DNA of 64,000 nt from Lycocorax pyrrhopterus obiensis (lineage: Eukaryota > Chordata > Aves > Passeriformes > Paradisaeidae). Of the stretch, positions 12,150 through 20,960 are shown in pieces. The first letter of the stretch is position 1; each line of letters starts with the position of its first letter. The position numbers and the translations under genes are program-made. The notes under the pieces were generated by a model, which made no database searches, was not told the origin of the DNA, and saw only the letters and a program-made list of their open reading frames with translations. Location: positions 129,403,431 to 129,467,430 of the forward strand of contig JACSVZ010000002.1 of assembly GCA_014706295.1 (NCBI GenBank), given 5' to 3'.

Positions 12150-13580
12150 CCCATTCCAGTCAGGTGAAGTCCCAGGTGACTGGAAAAAGGGAAACATTGC
12201 ACTCATCTTTAAAAAGACTAAAAAAGAGGACCCTGAAAACTACCAACCTGTCAGCCTCACCTCTGTGCCTGGGAAAATCATGGGACAGATCCTCCTAGAC
12301 ACTGTGCTAAGGCACACGGAGAACAGGGAGGTGATTTGGGACATCCACCACGGCTTCACCAAGGGCAAGTCCTGCCTGACCAAACTAGTGGCCTTCTACG
12401 ATGGGGTGACTACATCAGTGGACAAGGGAATGGCTATGGATGTCATCTATCTGGATTGCTGTAAGATCTTTGACATGGTCCCCCACAATGTCCTTCTCTC
12501 TAAACTGGAGAGAGATGGATTTGATGGGTGGACTGCTAGGTGGGTAAGGAAATGGTTAGATGGTTGCATCCAGAGGGTAGTGGTCTATGGCTCACAGTCC
12601 CAATGGATATCAGTGAGTCTGTACTGGTACCAGTGTTATTCAATATCTTCAGTAATGATGTAGATGAAGGGATTGAGTGAACCCTCAGCAAATTTGCAGA
12701 TGAGTGGTGTGGCTGACACACCTGAAGGAGGAGATGCCATCCAGAGGGACCTGGACAAGCTCAAGAAGTGGGTCCATGGGAATCTCATGAGGTTTAACAA
12801 GACCAACTGCAAACAAGACCAAGCTGCACCTGGGTTGGGGTTGTGGTATCAACACAGGCTGGAGATGAACAGATCCAAAGCAGCCCTTTCAAGTAGGACT
12901 GGGGGTGCTGGTGGGTGAGAGGCTGAACATGACCCAGCAAAGTGCACTTGCACCCCAGAAAGGCAATTGTGTCCTGGGCTGCATCAAAAGCAGAATGGGC
13001 AGGAGAGTGAGGGAGGGGATTCTACCCTTCTGCTCTGCTGTCGTGAAACCCCACCTTGAGTACTGCATTCACCTCTGGGGTCCCCAGCACAGGAAGAACA
13101 TCAGCCTGTTGCAGAGGAGCGCCACCAAGGTGGGGCCAAGATCAGAGGGATGGAGAACCTCTCCTATGAGGAAAAGCTGAAAGAATTGGGATTGTTCAGC
13201 CTATAGAAAAGAAGATTTCAGTGTGACCTAATTGTAGCCTTCCAGTACCTGAAGGGGGCCTACAAGAAGCATGGAGAGAGACTGTTTGCAAGAGCATGTT
13301 GTGACAGAACAAGGGGGAATGGCTTTACACTGAAAGAGAGTTGGTTAGATTAGATATTAGGAAGAAATTCTTTACTGTGAAGGTGATGAGACACTGCTCA
13401 ACACAGGTTGCTCAGAAAAGCTGTGGATATCCCATCCCTGCATGTGTTTAAGGCCAGGCTGGATGAAGCTTTGAGCAACCTGGTCTAGTGGACAGGGTCT
13501 GCGCGCATGGCAGGGGGGTTGGAACGAGATGATCCTTCAGGTCCCTTCCAACCCAATCCATTTTATGATCTATGATTCTA
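12150..13580 (+). mobile_element. CR1 LINE, 5'-truncated, plus strand
   Basis: About 1.4 kb of avian CR1 (chicken repeat 1), a non-LTR retrotransposon that moves by target-primed reverse transcription. It enters within the start of the reverse-transcriptase domain and runs to the 3' end. The 3' untranslated part shows the diagnostic order: a phrase ending GCTGTGGATATCC, then GGCCAGGCTGGATGAAGC, GGCAGGGGGGTTGGAACGAG, CCCTTCCAACCC, and the terminal tail TATGATCTATGATTCT near 13564-13579. There is no poly-A, as expected for CR1. The 5' truncation is typical of CR1 copies. Many frame breaks mean it cannot move. Confidence 0.93.
12190..13440 (+). pseudogene. Decayed CR1 reverse transcriptase
   Basis: Open frame 12265-12663 holds reverse-transcriptase core motifs: a Pro-Gly-Lys-Ile-Met start, [33 protein letters not shown] (the first catalytic Asp block), and [16 protein letters not shown]. 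The second catalytic block (Phe-Ala-Asp-Asp in active copies) reads Phe-Ala-Asp-Glu at about 12696, followed by lost codons and a stop. The thumb region resumes in other frames: LNMTQQSALAPQKGNCVLGC at about 12920-12985 and a Pro-His-Leu-Glu-Tyr-Cys phrase near 13052. The enzyme would have copied CR1 RNA at nicked chromosomal DNA. Frame changes and the broken active site show it is dead. Confidence 0.9.
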
Positions 13581-14340
13581 ACCATGTCAAAGTAGTTCTT
13601 CAGCAGATTGTGCCACAGGATGAAAGACTTGTGACACAGGTCTATAGCATGGCCAAGGGAGGAGGAGATGACACAGTTTAGATTCAGACCCCATGGATTT
13701 CTGAGTAGCTGCTGCTATCACAACTGCTTTGAAGGAAGAAAACATTCAGCTCTAGACAGGATCACATCCCCTCCATAGTTTGCTTTTTGCATTTTCATTC
13801 TTATCACTGTGAACCATCTAAACCACACAATAGTCTCTTTCCCCACCTTAATCACATCCCTATGCTACTTCTGTTGACCAGAGTTGATGCATTTACAAGC
13901 TGGAAACCTGCTGGCACTGACCAGTCTTGATGACTGACCTCTGTTCTGGTATAAGCTCAGTTAGTTCATACAGGGTCCATATGGCAGTTTTTACTCCCCC
14001 TTCCCCCTTCCCTTCTTCTGATTCTCCAAAAGTCTGCAGTTCTGTATGTCTTTTGCAGTGTCTCCCCATGAGTATTTCACTTCTGTTGGCACTTTCCATA
14101 GCAGTATTAATAATGACATTTTGCTGGCATGGGGCCAGCTGTTAAAGTTTATGGAGTAATTTTGTAATAGAGCTGCAAGAGCTTAGCAAAAACCCAGCAG
14201 GTGAACAAGCTTTCCCCCTTACTCTTTTAAAATAAAAGCTCTCCCGTTCCACAAGCTTTGCAAAGCCTTTGCACCAGGGTTTCCTGGAGGCAAGATGTGC
14301 ATATTTTAATGTGACAGGTTTAAGAACCAGCGTTCTCCTG
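13581..14340. other. Unannotated DNA between CR1 and tandem repeat
   Basis: No gene recognised. The last part, from about 14240, may hold a very degenerate extra unit of the 95-bp repeat that follows (CTCCCGTTCCAC near 14241), but I cannot align it convincingly. Confidence 0.5.
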
Positions 14341-14760
14341 TGGCACTCCCACCTCCAGCTGCAAGGCTGTGCCCCTAGTCCCCATTCTGAGCCATGCTCA
14401 TTGCAAACATTGAATATAAAATTGCTGTTTTCCCCTTGCCCTCCACCTTCCAGCTGCATATTCCCACCCTGGTTCCCTGCTTGGAGCAATGATTTAATAA
14501 ATATATCTACAATAATCATCAGCACCTCTGCCTGCCCTCCCCCTCCCAGCTGCAGTTTCCCACCCTTATTTCTCTTTTGTGCCATGATTAGTACATATGT
14601 TGAAAATAAAACTCATCATCTCCTTCTCCCTTCCTCCTTCCAGCTGTGGATTCCTCCCTGCCTCCAGCTTACCCAGATTTTCATATCTGGCAGGTAAATT
14701 CCATAGAAAAATTGAACCTTGTACAGTGCCTCGCCTTCCTGCTGTCTGCCATTTCTCTGT
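14341..14760. repeat. Imperfect tandem repeat, period about 95 bp
   Basis: Four units are marked by CCAGCT at 14355, 14450, 14546 and 14640, spacing 95, 96 and 94 bp. A decayed fifth copy has CCTGCT near 14738. Each unit starts with a C-rich phrase (CTCC.CCTTCCAGCTG), usually followed by TTCCCACCC, then in the first three units a G(A/T)GC(C/A)ATG word, then an AT-rich half with ATATAAAA or AAATAAAA-like words. Copies differ at many positions, so the array is old or fast evolving. Open frames across it are by-products: the minus-strand frame 14142-14585 shows the repeated Gly-Gly-Gly-Gln motif. I do not recognise the unit. Confidence 0.85.
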
Positions 14761-15332
14761 TGCAAATGAAACAGTGGGCTTTAATGTGAAAGCAGATCGT
14801 AGCCCTCAGTGGTGTTAACATGAAGTCATGGGTGATCTGAAGAGAGCAGAAAGATTCCTCTGCATTTGAATCCCTTTCCTGCCAGTGTCTCAGCCATGAG
14901 GTGCAAGATCCTGAAAGATGAGGCTGTAGCCAGGACTGCAGTCCTCTGTGTAGGAAGCAAAAGCTTTCCTGATACCTTTTGGTTTAGCTGTATGATTAAT
15001 CACAGTATGATGAAATAGCTGAGGCTGGAAGGCACCAACCTCTGATCCAACTCTGTGCTTCAAGCAGAGTCAGCTGCAGCAGGTGGCTCAAGGTAATCTC
15101 CAGTCAAGTTTGAATATCTCCAGTACTGGAGACTCCATGACCTCTCTGGGAAACCTGAGCCAGTATTAAACTACGCTCATGGTAAAGCAGGTTTTCCTAA
15201 GTTTAAGCAGACTTTTCGGTATCTCATTTTGTGACTGTTGTCTTCTGTCTATCAGTGGGAACTACTGAGCAAAGTTGGATGCCACCTTGTTTACATGATC
15301 CACCAGGTGTTTTTACACATGGTTAAGATCCC

Positions 15333-15848
15333 TCATAGTCTTTTCTTCTGCAGTCTGAGCAGTCCCAACTCTCTTAGCTTCTCCTTGTATGCTGAATTCT
15401 CCAGTCCCTCAATCACCTTTGTGGCCCTTTGTTTAATTTCTCCCATATGTCTGTGTCTCTCTTCTATTGGGGAGCTCAGACTGGGGTGCAGCACCCAGAC
15501 ATGTCTCACGAGTGCTGAGAAGAGGGGAAGGACCACCTCTCTTGACCTGTGGGCAACATGCTTCCTAATGCAGCCCACCAGGCTGTTGGTCTTCTTTGTC
15601 ACAAGGGCACATTGCTGGCTCATGTTCAGCTTGTCCACCAGCAGCCACAAAAGCCTTTCCTGCAAAGCTACTTTCAGAGGATTAGCCTCTAGCATGTCCA
15701 GGTGCATGGAGTTTCTTCTTCCCCAGGTGCAGGACTTTGCACTTCCCTTTCTTGAACTTGTTGGCCCATTTCCCCTGCCTTTCAACACAACCAGCAACAC
15801 AACCAGCTGGGATAGCAGCAATTCCTCACAGTTTTGTATATTCTTCAA
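15333..15848 (-). pseudogene. CR1 reverse-transcriptase C-terminal remnant
   Basis: A 171-codon minus-strand open frame showing CR1 RT C-terminal motifs: LLVDKLNMSQQCALVTKK, GCIRKHVAHRSREVVLPL, FSALVR, then KQRATKVIEGLENSAYKEKL and RELGLLRLQKKRL. A short part between FSALVR and the RATK block is deleted or diverged, where active copies have a Pro-His-Leu-Glu-Tyr phrase. The frame opens in non-conserved sequence and has no proper N-terminal part, so it is a fossil segment, not a gene. The 236-codon plus-strand frame at 15238-15948 is its antisense shadow. Confidence 0.88.
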
Positions 15849-16064
15849 ATTTGCTCAGAGTTCACTCTGCCCCACCACCCAGGCCATTAATGAAAGTGCT
15901 AAATGGGCCTGGAGCCAGTATCATCTCCTGGGGCACACCTCTAAGTGACTTGCCTCCCTCTGGTTTTCATGTCACAGATAATAGCCCTTTGGGGTGGCAG
16001 TTCAGCCAGTTTCCAGTCACCTCACTGGCCATTTATCTGACCTCTGCTTGAGCAGTTTATCTAT

Positions 16065-16078
16065 GGGTTAGGGTTAGG
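16065..16078 (+). repeat. Short telomere-like (TTAGGG) tract inside CR1
   Basis: The sequence GGGTTAGGGTTAGG lies inside the minus-strand CR1. From memory of related CR1 copies, the flanks (CTATG before, GGATGTTGTAGGAGAC after) should be directly joined, so this looks like an insertion of about 16 bp. Two telomeric units are short enough to arise by chance. Confidence 0.5.
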
Positions 16079-16856
16079 TTTGGGATGTTGTAGGAGACTG
16101 TGAAAGCCTTGCTGAAATCAAGCCTAACAACAACCATTGTTCTCCTCTCATCCACTGGACGGATCAAGTCATCACAAGAGGCTGTCAGGTTTGTCAGGCA
16201 TGATTTCTTCTTTGTAAATCCATGCTAATCATTCTCAATCAACTTCTTGTCTTTTGTGTTTAGAAATGGTTTCTAGTACTATTGGCTCTACCAGGTGCCA
16301 ATGGACATGGGATTGACTGGCCTGTAGTTCTAAGGTAAGACTGAAAAACCATGCCCTCCTGAAGAAAGGAGTGACATTTGTTCTATTCCAGTCCTCATGA
16401 AAGTCCTCTGATCCCCATGATCTTTCAGAGATAACTGAGAGTGGCCTTGTCATAATACCAGCCAACTCCCTCAGTATCCATGGGTGAACTACCACTAGTC
16501 CCATGAACATCTGTATGTCCAAACTGTTTAAATGTTCCCTGACATGATCCGTCTTTACAAAGAGTAAGTCTCCTCTACTCCAAGCTTTACCGTGGGTCTC
16601 AGGGCCTTTGGATTCCTAAAGGCTGGTCTTACCAGTAAAGACTGAGGCAGAAAAGACATTAAATGCCCCAGTCTCATCCATGTCCTTCCAGGTCCTAGTG
16701 ACCTGTCACTAGGTCCCCTGTCTTATTCAGAAGTGGGCCCATATTTTCCCTAGTTTTCCTTTGCTGCTGATGTACCTGTAGAAACTCTTCTTGTTTTATT
16801 TCACATCCCGTAGAGGCCCAAAGGACTAGACGAGCTTCCTAACTCCTCTGCACATG

Positions 16857-17384
16857 TGTGGAGGGCTGTGAGCCCTTGTTGCAGGAGCCCTCTGCACTCC
16901 CTTTGGAGGAGAGAGGCTGGAGACCAAAAAGACTCTCCTCAGCGATAAGCAACCCTCCTCAGGTCACGGTGACGAAAAGAGCTACTGGCAGCATGCCTTG
17001 CTTCTTTATGGTAATAGCCTGTACCCCATTGGCTAATTGGTTTCTACCCCACCCCCTGCCTTCCCCATATAACCTCTGCCCCCTAGCACTGATGAGAGTG
17101 AGTTTTTGTCTTTGGTCTTCCTTTCACAGGGGCTGCTGGATAGTAAAAGCTACCTCTGTGGAATTGCCAAAAGAGGCTCCTGTCTCTCTGTCCCCGAGCT
17201 TGCCTTGGGTGATTTCACAAGAGCTGGAATCACTTGTACCTGAGAAATCGCTACACTTGCTGAAATCACTTGCTGCCCAGGGAGGCCTGCCATCGCCCCT
17301 GGAAGAGTTGTTCTTTACAGGACGCTCTCTCTAGGAAGGTTGTGGCATACCAGTGCTGACCAGCATCGGAACTCCTGCGATACA
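16857..17384 (+). mobile_element. Probable solo LTR of an endogenous retrovirus, inserted in CR1
   Basis: A 528-bp block unlike CR1 interrupts the minus-strand CR1, with CR1 homology continuing on both sides. It begins TGTGGAGGG and ends GCGATACA, so it has the TG...CA ends of a long terminal repeat. Flanking 4-bp words are CATG (16853-16856) and CGTG (17385-17388). They would be a target-site duplication in which one CpG decayed to CpA. Inside are CCAAT-type sites (17026-17040) and a TATA-like CATATAA (17066-17072), placed as in a U3 promoter. No internal retroviral genes are present, so it would be a solo LTR left by recombination. I saw no clear AATAAA signal. Orientation is from the TATA and CCAAT order. 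Confidence 0.68.
17026..17072 (+). promoter_or_regulatory. LTR promoter-like CCAAT and TATA elements
   Basis: CCATTGGCTAATTGG carries two ATTGG words (inverted CCAAT) about 30 bp upstream of CATATAA. A pyrimidine-rich spacer separates them. This spacing fits a retroviral U3 core promoter; transcription would start near 17095-17105. Whether it is active is unknown. Confidence 0.5.
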
Positions 17385-18300
17385 CGTGAACGATATGTTT
17401 ATCTTCTCTTTGGGTAACCTGTCTTTAGTTCCACCTTTGCTTACCTGTTCTATTTCTGTTTTGTCAGGAGCATCTTGCTCATCCACGAAGGCTTCTGGCT
17501 GCCTTTGCTTAATTTCCTGAGCCTCAGAATGACCATTCTGGAGCTTAGAAGAGCTTAAAGGACCAGTTCTCCTGGTCCCCTCTTCTATCCTAGCCTGTCT
17601 TCCCTGGGATTCTTTCAAGACATGAAGAGTCTAAGTTGGCTCTCCTGAACTCCAGGGCTTTGACTCTTCTGCTTGCTTTGCTCTCCTCTTGGGATCCTGA
17701 ACTCCATCATTTAGTGGACTTCAAAGGCCATGCTGTACTTTCGCATCTCTGATCAGTTCTGCCTTGCTTGTAAATATGACATCCAGAACATCTCTCTCAT
17801 GTGTGATAATCTTGATCAACTGTGTCAGAAAGTTGTCATCTGTGTGCTCCAGAAGCCTAGATTTCTTGTGCCTTGAGGTGTTGTCCCTGAAGAAAATATT
17901 GGGGTGGTTAAAAAAGTCTTTATTTTTTTCTCCCTGATCAGGACATTGGTAGCAGGCACCCACTGCAATGCAGCCTGTGTTGGTCTGCCTTGTAATCCTG
18001 ACCCACAACCTCCCAGCTGACTCAATGTCCAGCCCCAGGCCGAGGTCCAGGTGATCCTACTGCTCTCACACAAAGGGCAACTCCCCCTCTTTGCCCTCCC
18101 TGGGCAAGCCTGTCATTCCTAGAGAACCAGCAACCATTCACAGCAGTGCAGCTGTGGTGGGAGCTGTTCCACCACAGCTCTGTGATCCCGGTGATATTAC
18201 AGCCCTGCAACTGCACACAGACCTCTCATTCCTCCTGTTTGTTCCCCACGCTGCTTGCATTAGTGCAATGAATTGGTGCCCTCCGGAGAGGCACCCACTC
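17385..18300 (-). mobile_element. CR1 LINE, minus strand, 5' half (continuation after LTR)
   Basis: CR1 homology resumes directly after the LTR. In plus-strand order, GTAACCTGTCTTTAGTTCCACC and the following phrases correspond to the RT-endonuclease linker. CACCTCTCTCATGTGTGATAA-type phrases and CCTGAAGAAAATATTGGGG then belong to the endonuclease. Recognisable homology reaches about 18300; beyond that, up to about 18550, similarity is doubtful. The whole copy is about 2.8 kb without the LTR, shorter than full-length CR1. Confidence 0.85.
17721..18216 (-). pseudogene. Decayed CR1 endonuclease domain
   Basis: Minus-strand frames 18022-18216 and 17721-18008 together carry the apurinic-like endonuclease (exonuclease-endonuclease-phosphatase fold) of CR1. 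Seen motifs are GITELWWNSSHHS, RGGVALCVR, LWVRI-like MWVRI, VGACYQCPDQ, FNHPNIFFRDN, and DNFLTQLIK followed by LDVIFTSK. In active copies this enzyme nicks the target DNA. Here the frame shifts between the two pieces, and part between the proline-rich and HPNI motifs is lost, so it is non-functional. Confidence 0.85.
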
Positions 18301-20639
18301 AGGCTGATTCCCCAGAAGAGACATGAGAGCTTTCTCAACAATACTGTCCAGAAGGCACTTCCTTATTTATGAGCATATGTTTGAGATGGCCTCCCTTCAG
18401 CCCTGTTTTTTTTGATTAAGCTTTGTCAGGTGGATCCCATGTGTGACTGTAGCGTTCTTTGACTGTCACATGGTTGTAAAAAGCAAATCCCTACTGTCAA
18501 CAACTGCTGTGGAACCAGTTGTTGACCCACAAGGTCTGTCCTCTCTCCTCAAGCCCATGTCATGTGGGAGAGACAGAAGGAGTTTTGTATTGGACAACAG
18601 TTAAGGATGAACCATATGGTATCTTATGAAAAACATTGTGAACTTGCTGTCCCAGGGAATACTTTTTCCTCCCAAATTCAATCAACATGCACACACAAGG
18701 TAAGAAAATGACCTTCTCTTCCCTGAGAAGTTTGCAAGGACTCCAGAGGCTTGGTGAGTTTTTGGGCTAGACTTGGACCAATAAGAAAGGTGGAAAGCCA
18801 GAAATCCCTGTTCAGACTCTGAATCAGCATCACTAATTCCTACCTGTCTTATTCTGAGAGATGCTGATGGCATGACTCAAGTTCCTTGTGGCAGGCACTG
18901 GGTTGGTTCTCTGCATGATGCACATGAGTGGGGCAGACTGAATGCACAAAGGGACCTTTTGGGGGTTAAATGATCACACAGGAGTAATTCTGAGTCCACA
19001 GAAGATAATTCAGTTTGGGTCTAGATGTTACTGGAACACTCTAGGGATGGCCCAGGAGGTCATGGTGTCTACAAACTGGATGACCTATCTTATGCTAGTG
19101 CCTTCTTGGAATAATCCCACAAAGTAAAGAGGAAAGGGCTACCATGTTGCAATAGCAGTTAGATTATGATATTGATAATAATTGGTCTTGATGGTATGTT
19201 CAGAACCACACACAGTTCAAATAAGTTCTTCATCCATACAGCTTATGGATGTCATCTGGGATATGCATCAGCTTTCTGCAGAAGGAGAGATCTGCTGGAA
19301 GCACGGTGCCTGGACAGAAACTGAGTGATACCTTCTACAGTGTCACATGAAGCAAAACAGCTCTGCTGCCTTCTCTAGGACAGGGGCCATGGTCTCCTTG
19401 CCCACTTAGGAATGGCCAGTTCTGCTAACAATGCTAATGAGGAAAATCCAAGGTTGTCGTCCAGTTGTCTGTGTCTAATTGCATTTAATCAGTGCCTTAG
19501 AAAGCAAAGGTGGGTCTGCCAGACAGTGCTACTACTGTGTTATAACAGGGTGAGTTATTGTAATTGTTATTCAAAGTAGATAGTTTATAGGAAATTTTAA
19601 AAAAAAAGCTTCTGTTCCACAGTATTTCTTGTTGGCTGGAACAGATCAACATCTCATCTTTCACCTAAAGAGGAATCCCTGAACTCTGTCTACTACTCTC
19701 ATTTCTGAGTCAGTTTCTAGCTGAAACAGCATTCCAGAAAGAAGATAAGATTATCCTTGATCAAAACAATGTTCTTATTCTCTATTCTGGCTGGAGAAGC
19801 TCTGTGGAGGAAGTGGCTGCTGAGACAGAGAGAGAAGAAAAGCCAGTGTTATGCTATCTTGGGACTACTCCACCTTCTGGAACAGAGAGAACTGGAAGAG
19901 CTCTGTATCTTGCAGAAACATGAGCTATGCTCCACTGGCCTCCTCTGGCCCTGTCTCACCTCTCCCCTAACGTGTTTTCAGCATACTGTTCTCACAGCCC
20001 TAAACCTGTGCAACAAAGAGCTGTTTGGTTTACAGGCTTATGGACAAAGCGCAGACAGAAACCCCCTCTGACATTACAGTTTTCACCACGAAAGAGACCT
20101 TTGGCCCTATGGTCCAAGTGTAGCAGTAGAACAGACATTCAGTGGTTGCAGAAAGCTGCAGGTCAGGGTAATCACAGCGTATTGAAAACTCACCAAATAG
20201 TCATCAATCAGAAGCATGGAGCCTTTGTTCGAAGACCAGACCAGCATCATCTGGTAGAAATACTTAAGGTGCCTCAGTATTTGTTCTTTGACAGCGATTT
20301 GTAGCTGGAACAGTAACACCTGCAATAGCTAAGCGTGGAGTGCAGCTCGTATGATGACCCACATGGTTTCATCCAAAGCCCATCAAAGCTGGGAGGGAGT
20401 CTTTGGCTTCAAGTCTCTTTCAGTCAGGCATTAATCTAATGTACCAAAACTATCTCAGACAAAATCCTTTTTATATCAAACTGCCCTCTGAAACTACCTT
20501 TTCCCCCCCTTTTTTTATTGCTTCATCAAAATACATCCAGCTGTTCCTGTGCTTGTAGCAGTACAATTTGCCCCAGACATTCCAATGGAAAATTGTGTAC
20601 ATATATAAGTCAGTAACAGCTGAATCCATTTTCTTCAAA
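18301..20639. other. Unannotated DNA
   Basis: No gene recognised. The first 250 bp may be very diverged CR1 5' sequence. It contains the perfect inverted repeat listed separately. Open frames are short and overlapping. Confidence 0.5.
18496..18526. repeat. Perfect 11-bp inverted repeat, 9-nt loop
   Basis: GTCAACAACTG at 18496-18506 and its exact reverse complement CAGTTGTTGAC at 18516-18526 flank CTGTGGAAC. It could form a hairpin. It lies just beyond the clear CR1 5' half. No function can be assigned. Confidence 0.9.
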
Positions 20640-20960
20640 CTCCCCTTATTTTAAATCTAATGGAAATCTAGAGAATGTGATTTGCTTGCTCTAACTTAAT
20701 TAGCTCAGTAATTTTAAGATTATTAGCACTGGGCTTTTTTACTTCTGCTCAATATGTTCTGAATTCCATGTCTTTGCTCACAGAAAAATGTTGTTACACA
20801 ATGGGTTATTTTAAACTGTAATTGTCCAGCAGACTTTAAACACAAATTAGGCCAGTACAGTGCAAAGAGAAAGAGGCAGTGATCTCTTCACTACTCCCAG
20901 CTGCTATTGGCTGCATGACATGATAATAATAATAACTTGCATTTCTGTAAAATATTTAGC
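20640..20960. other. CpG-free AT-rich block, possible conserved non-coding element
   Basis: I count no CpG in about 320 bp. It contains TTAATTAG (homeodomain-like) at about 20696, AGATTATTAGC, and CTATTGGCTGC near 20904. There is no repeat homology. The texture resembles vertebrate conserved non-coding elements, but this is an impression only; conservation cannot be seen from one sequence. Confidence 0.25.

Larger units (their letters stand above)
14998..16856 (-). mobile_element. CR1 LINE, minus strand, 3' half
   Basis: This is a CR1 copy read on the minus strand, with its 3' end near 14998. In plus-strand order come the 3' untranslated region (AATCACAGTATGATG; GGCTGGAAGGCACC; TTTGAATATCTCCAG; CTCCATGACCTCTCTGGG), then RT thumb-coding sequence, then RT palm-coding sequence, up to about 16856. 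There, CR1 homology stops abruptly and picks up again at 17385. The subfamily differs from the plus-strand copy at 12.1 kb. It is a single insertion with the segment 17385-18300, later split by an LTR. Confidence 0.9.

Noticed and set aside
14979..14998. Sequence resembling microRNA miR-9 (TTTGGTTTAGCTGTATGA)
   Set aside because: Lacks bases of the mature miR-9, has no visible hairpin partner, and abuts a CR1 end.
15238..15948. Longest open frame in the window, 236 codons, plus strand
   Set aside because: It is antisense to a minus-strand CR1 reverse-transcriptase remnant; the sense strand carries the recognisable motifs.
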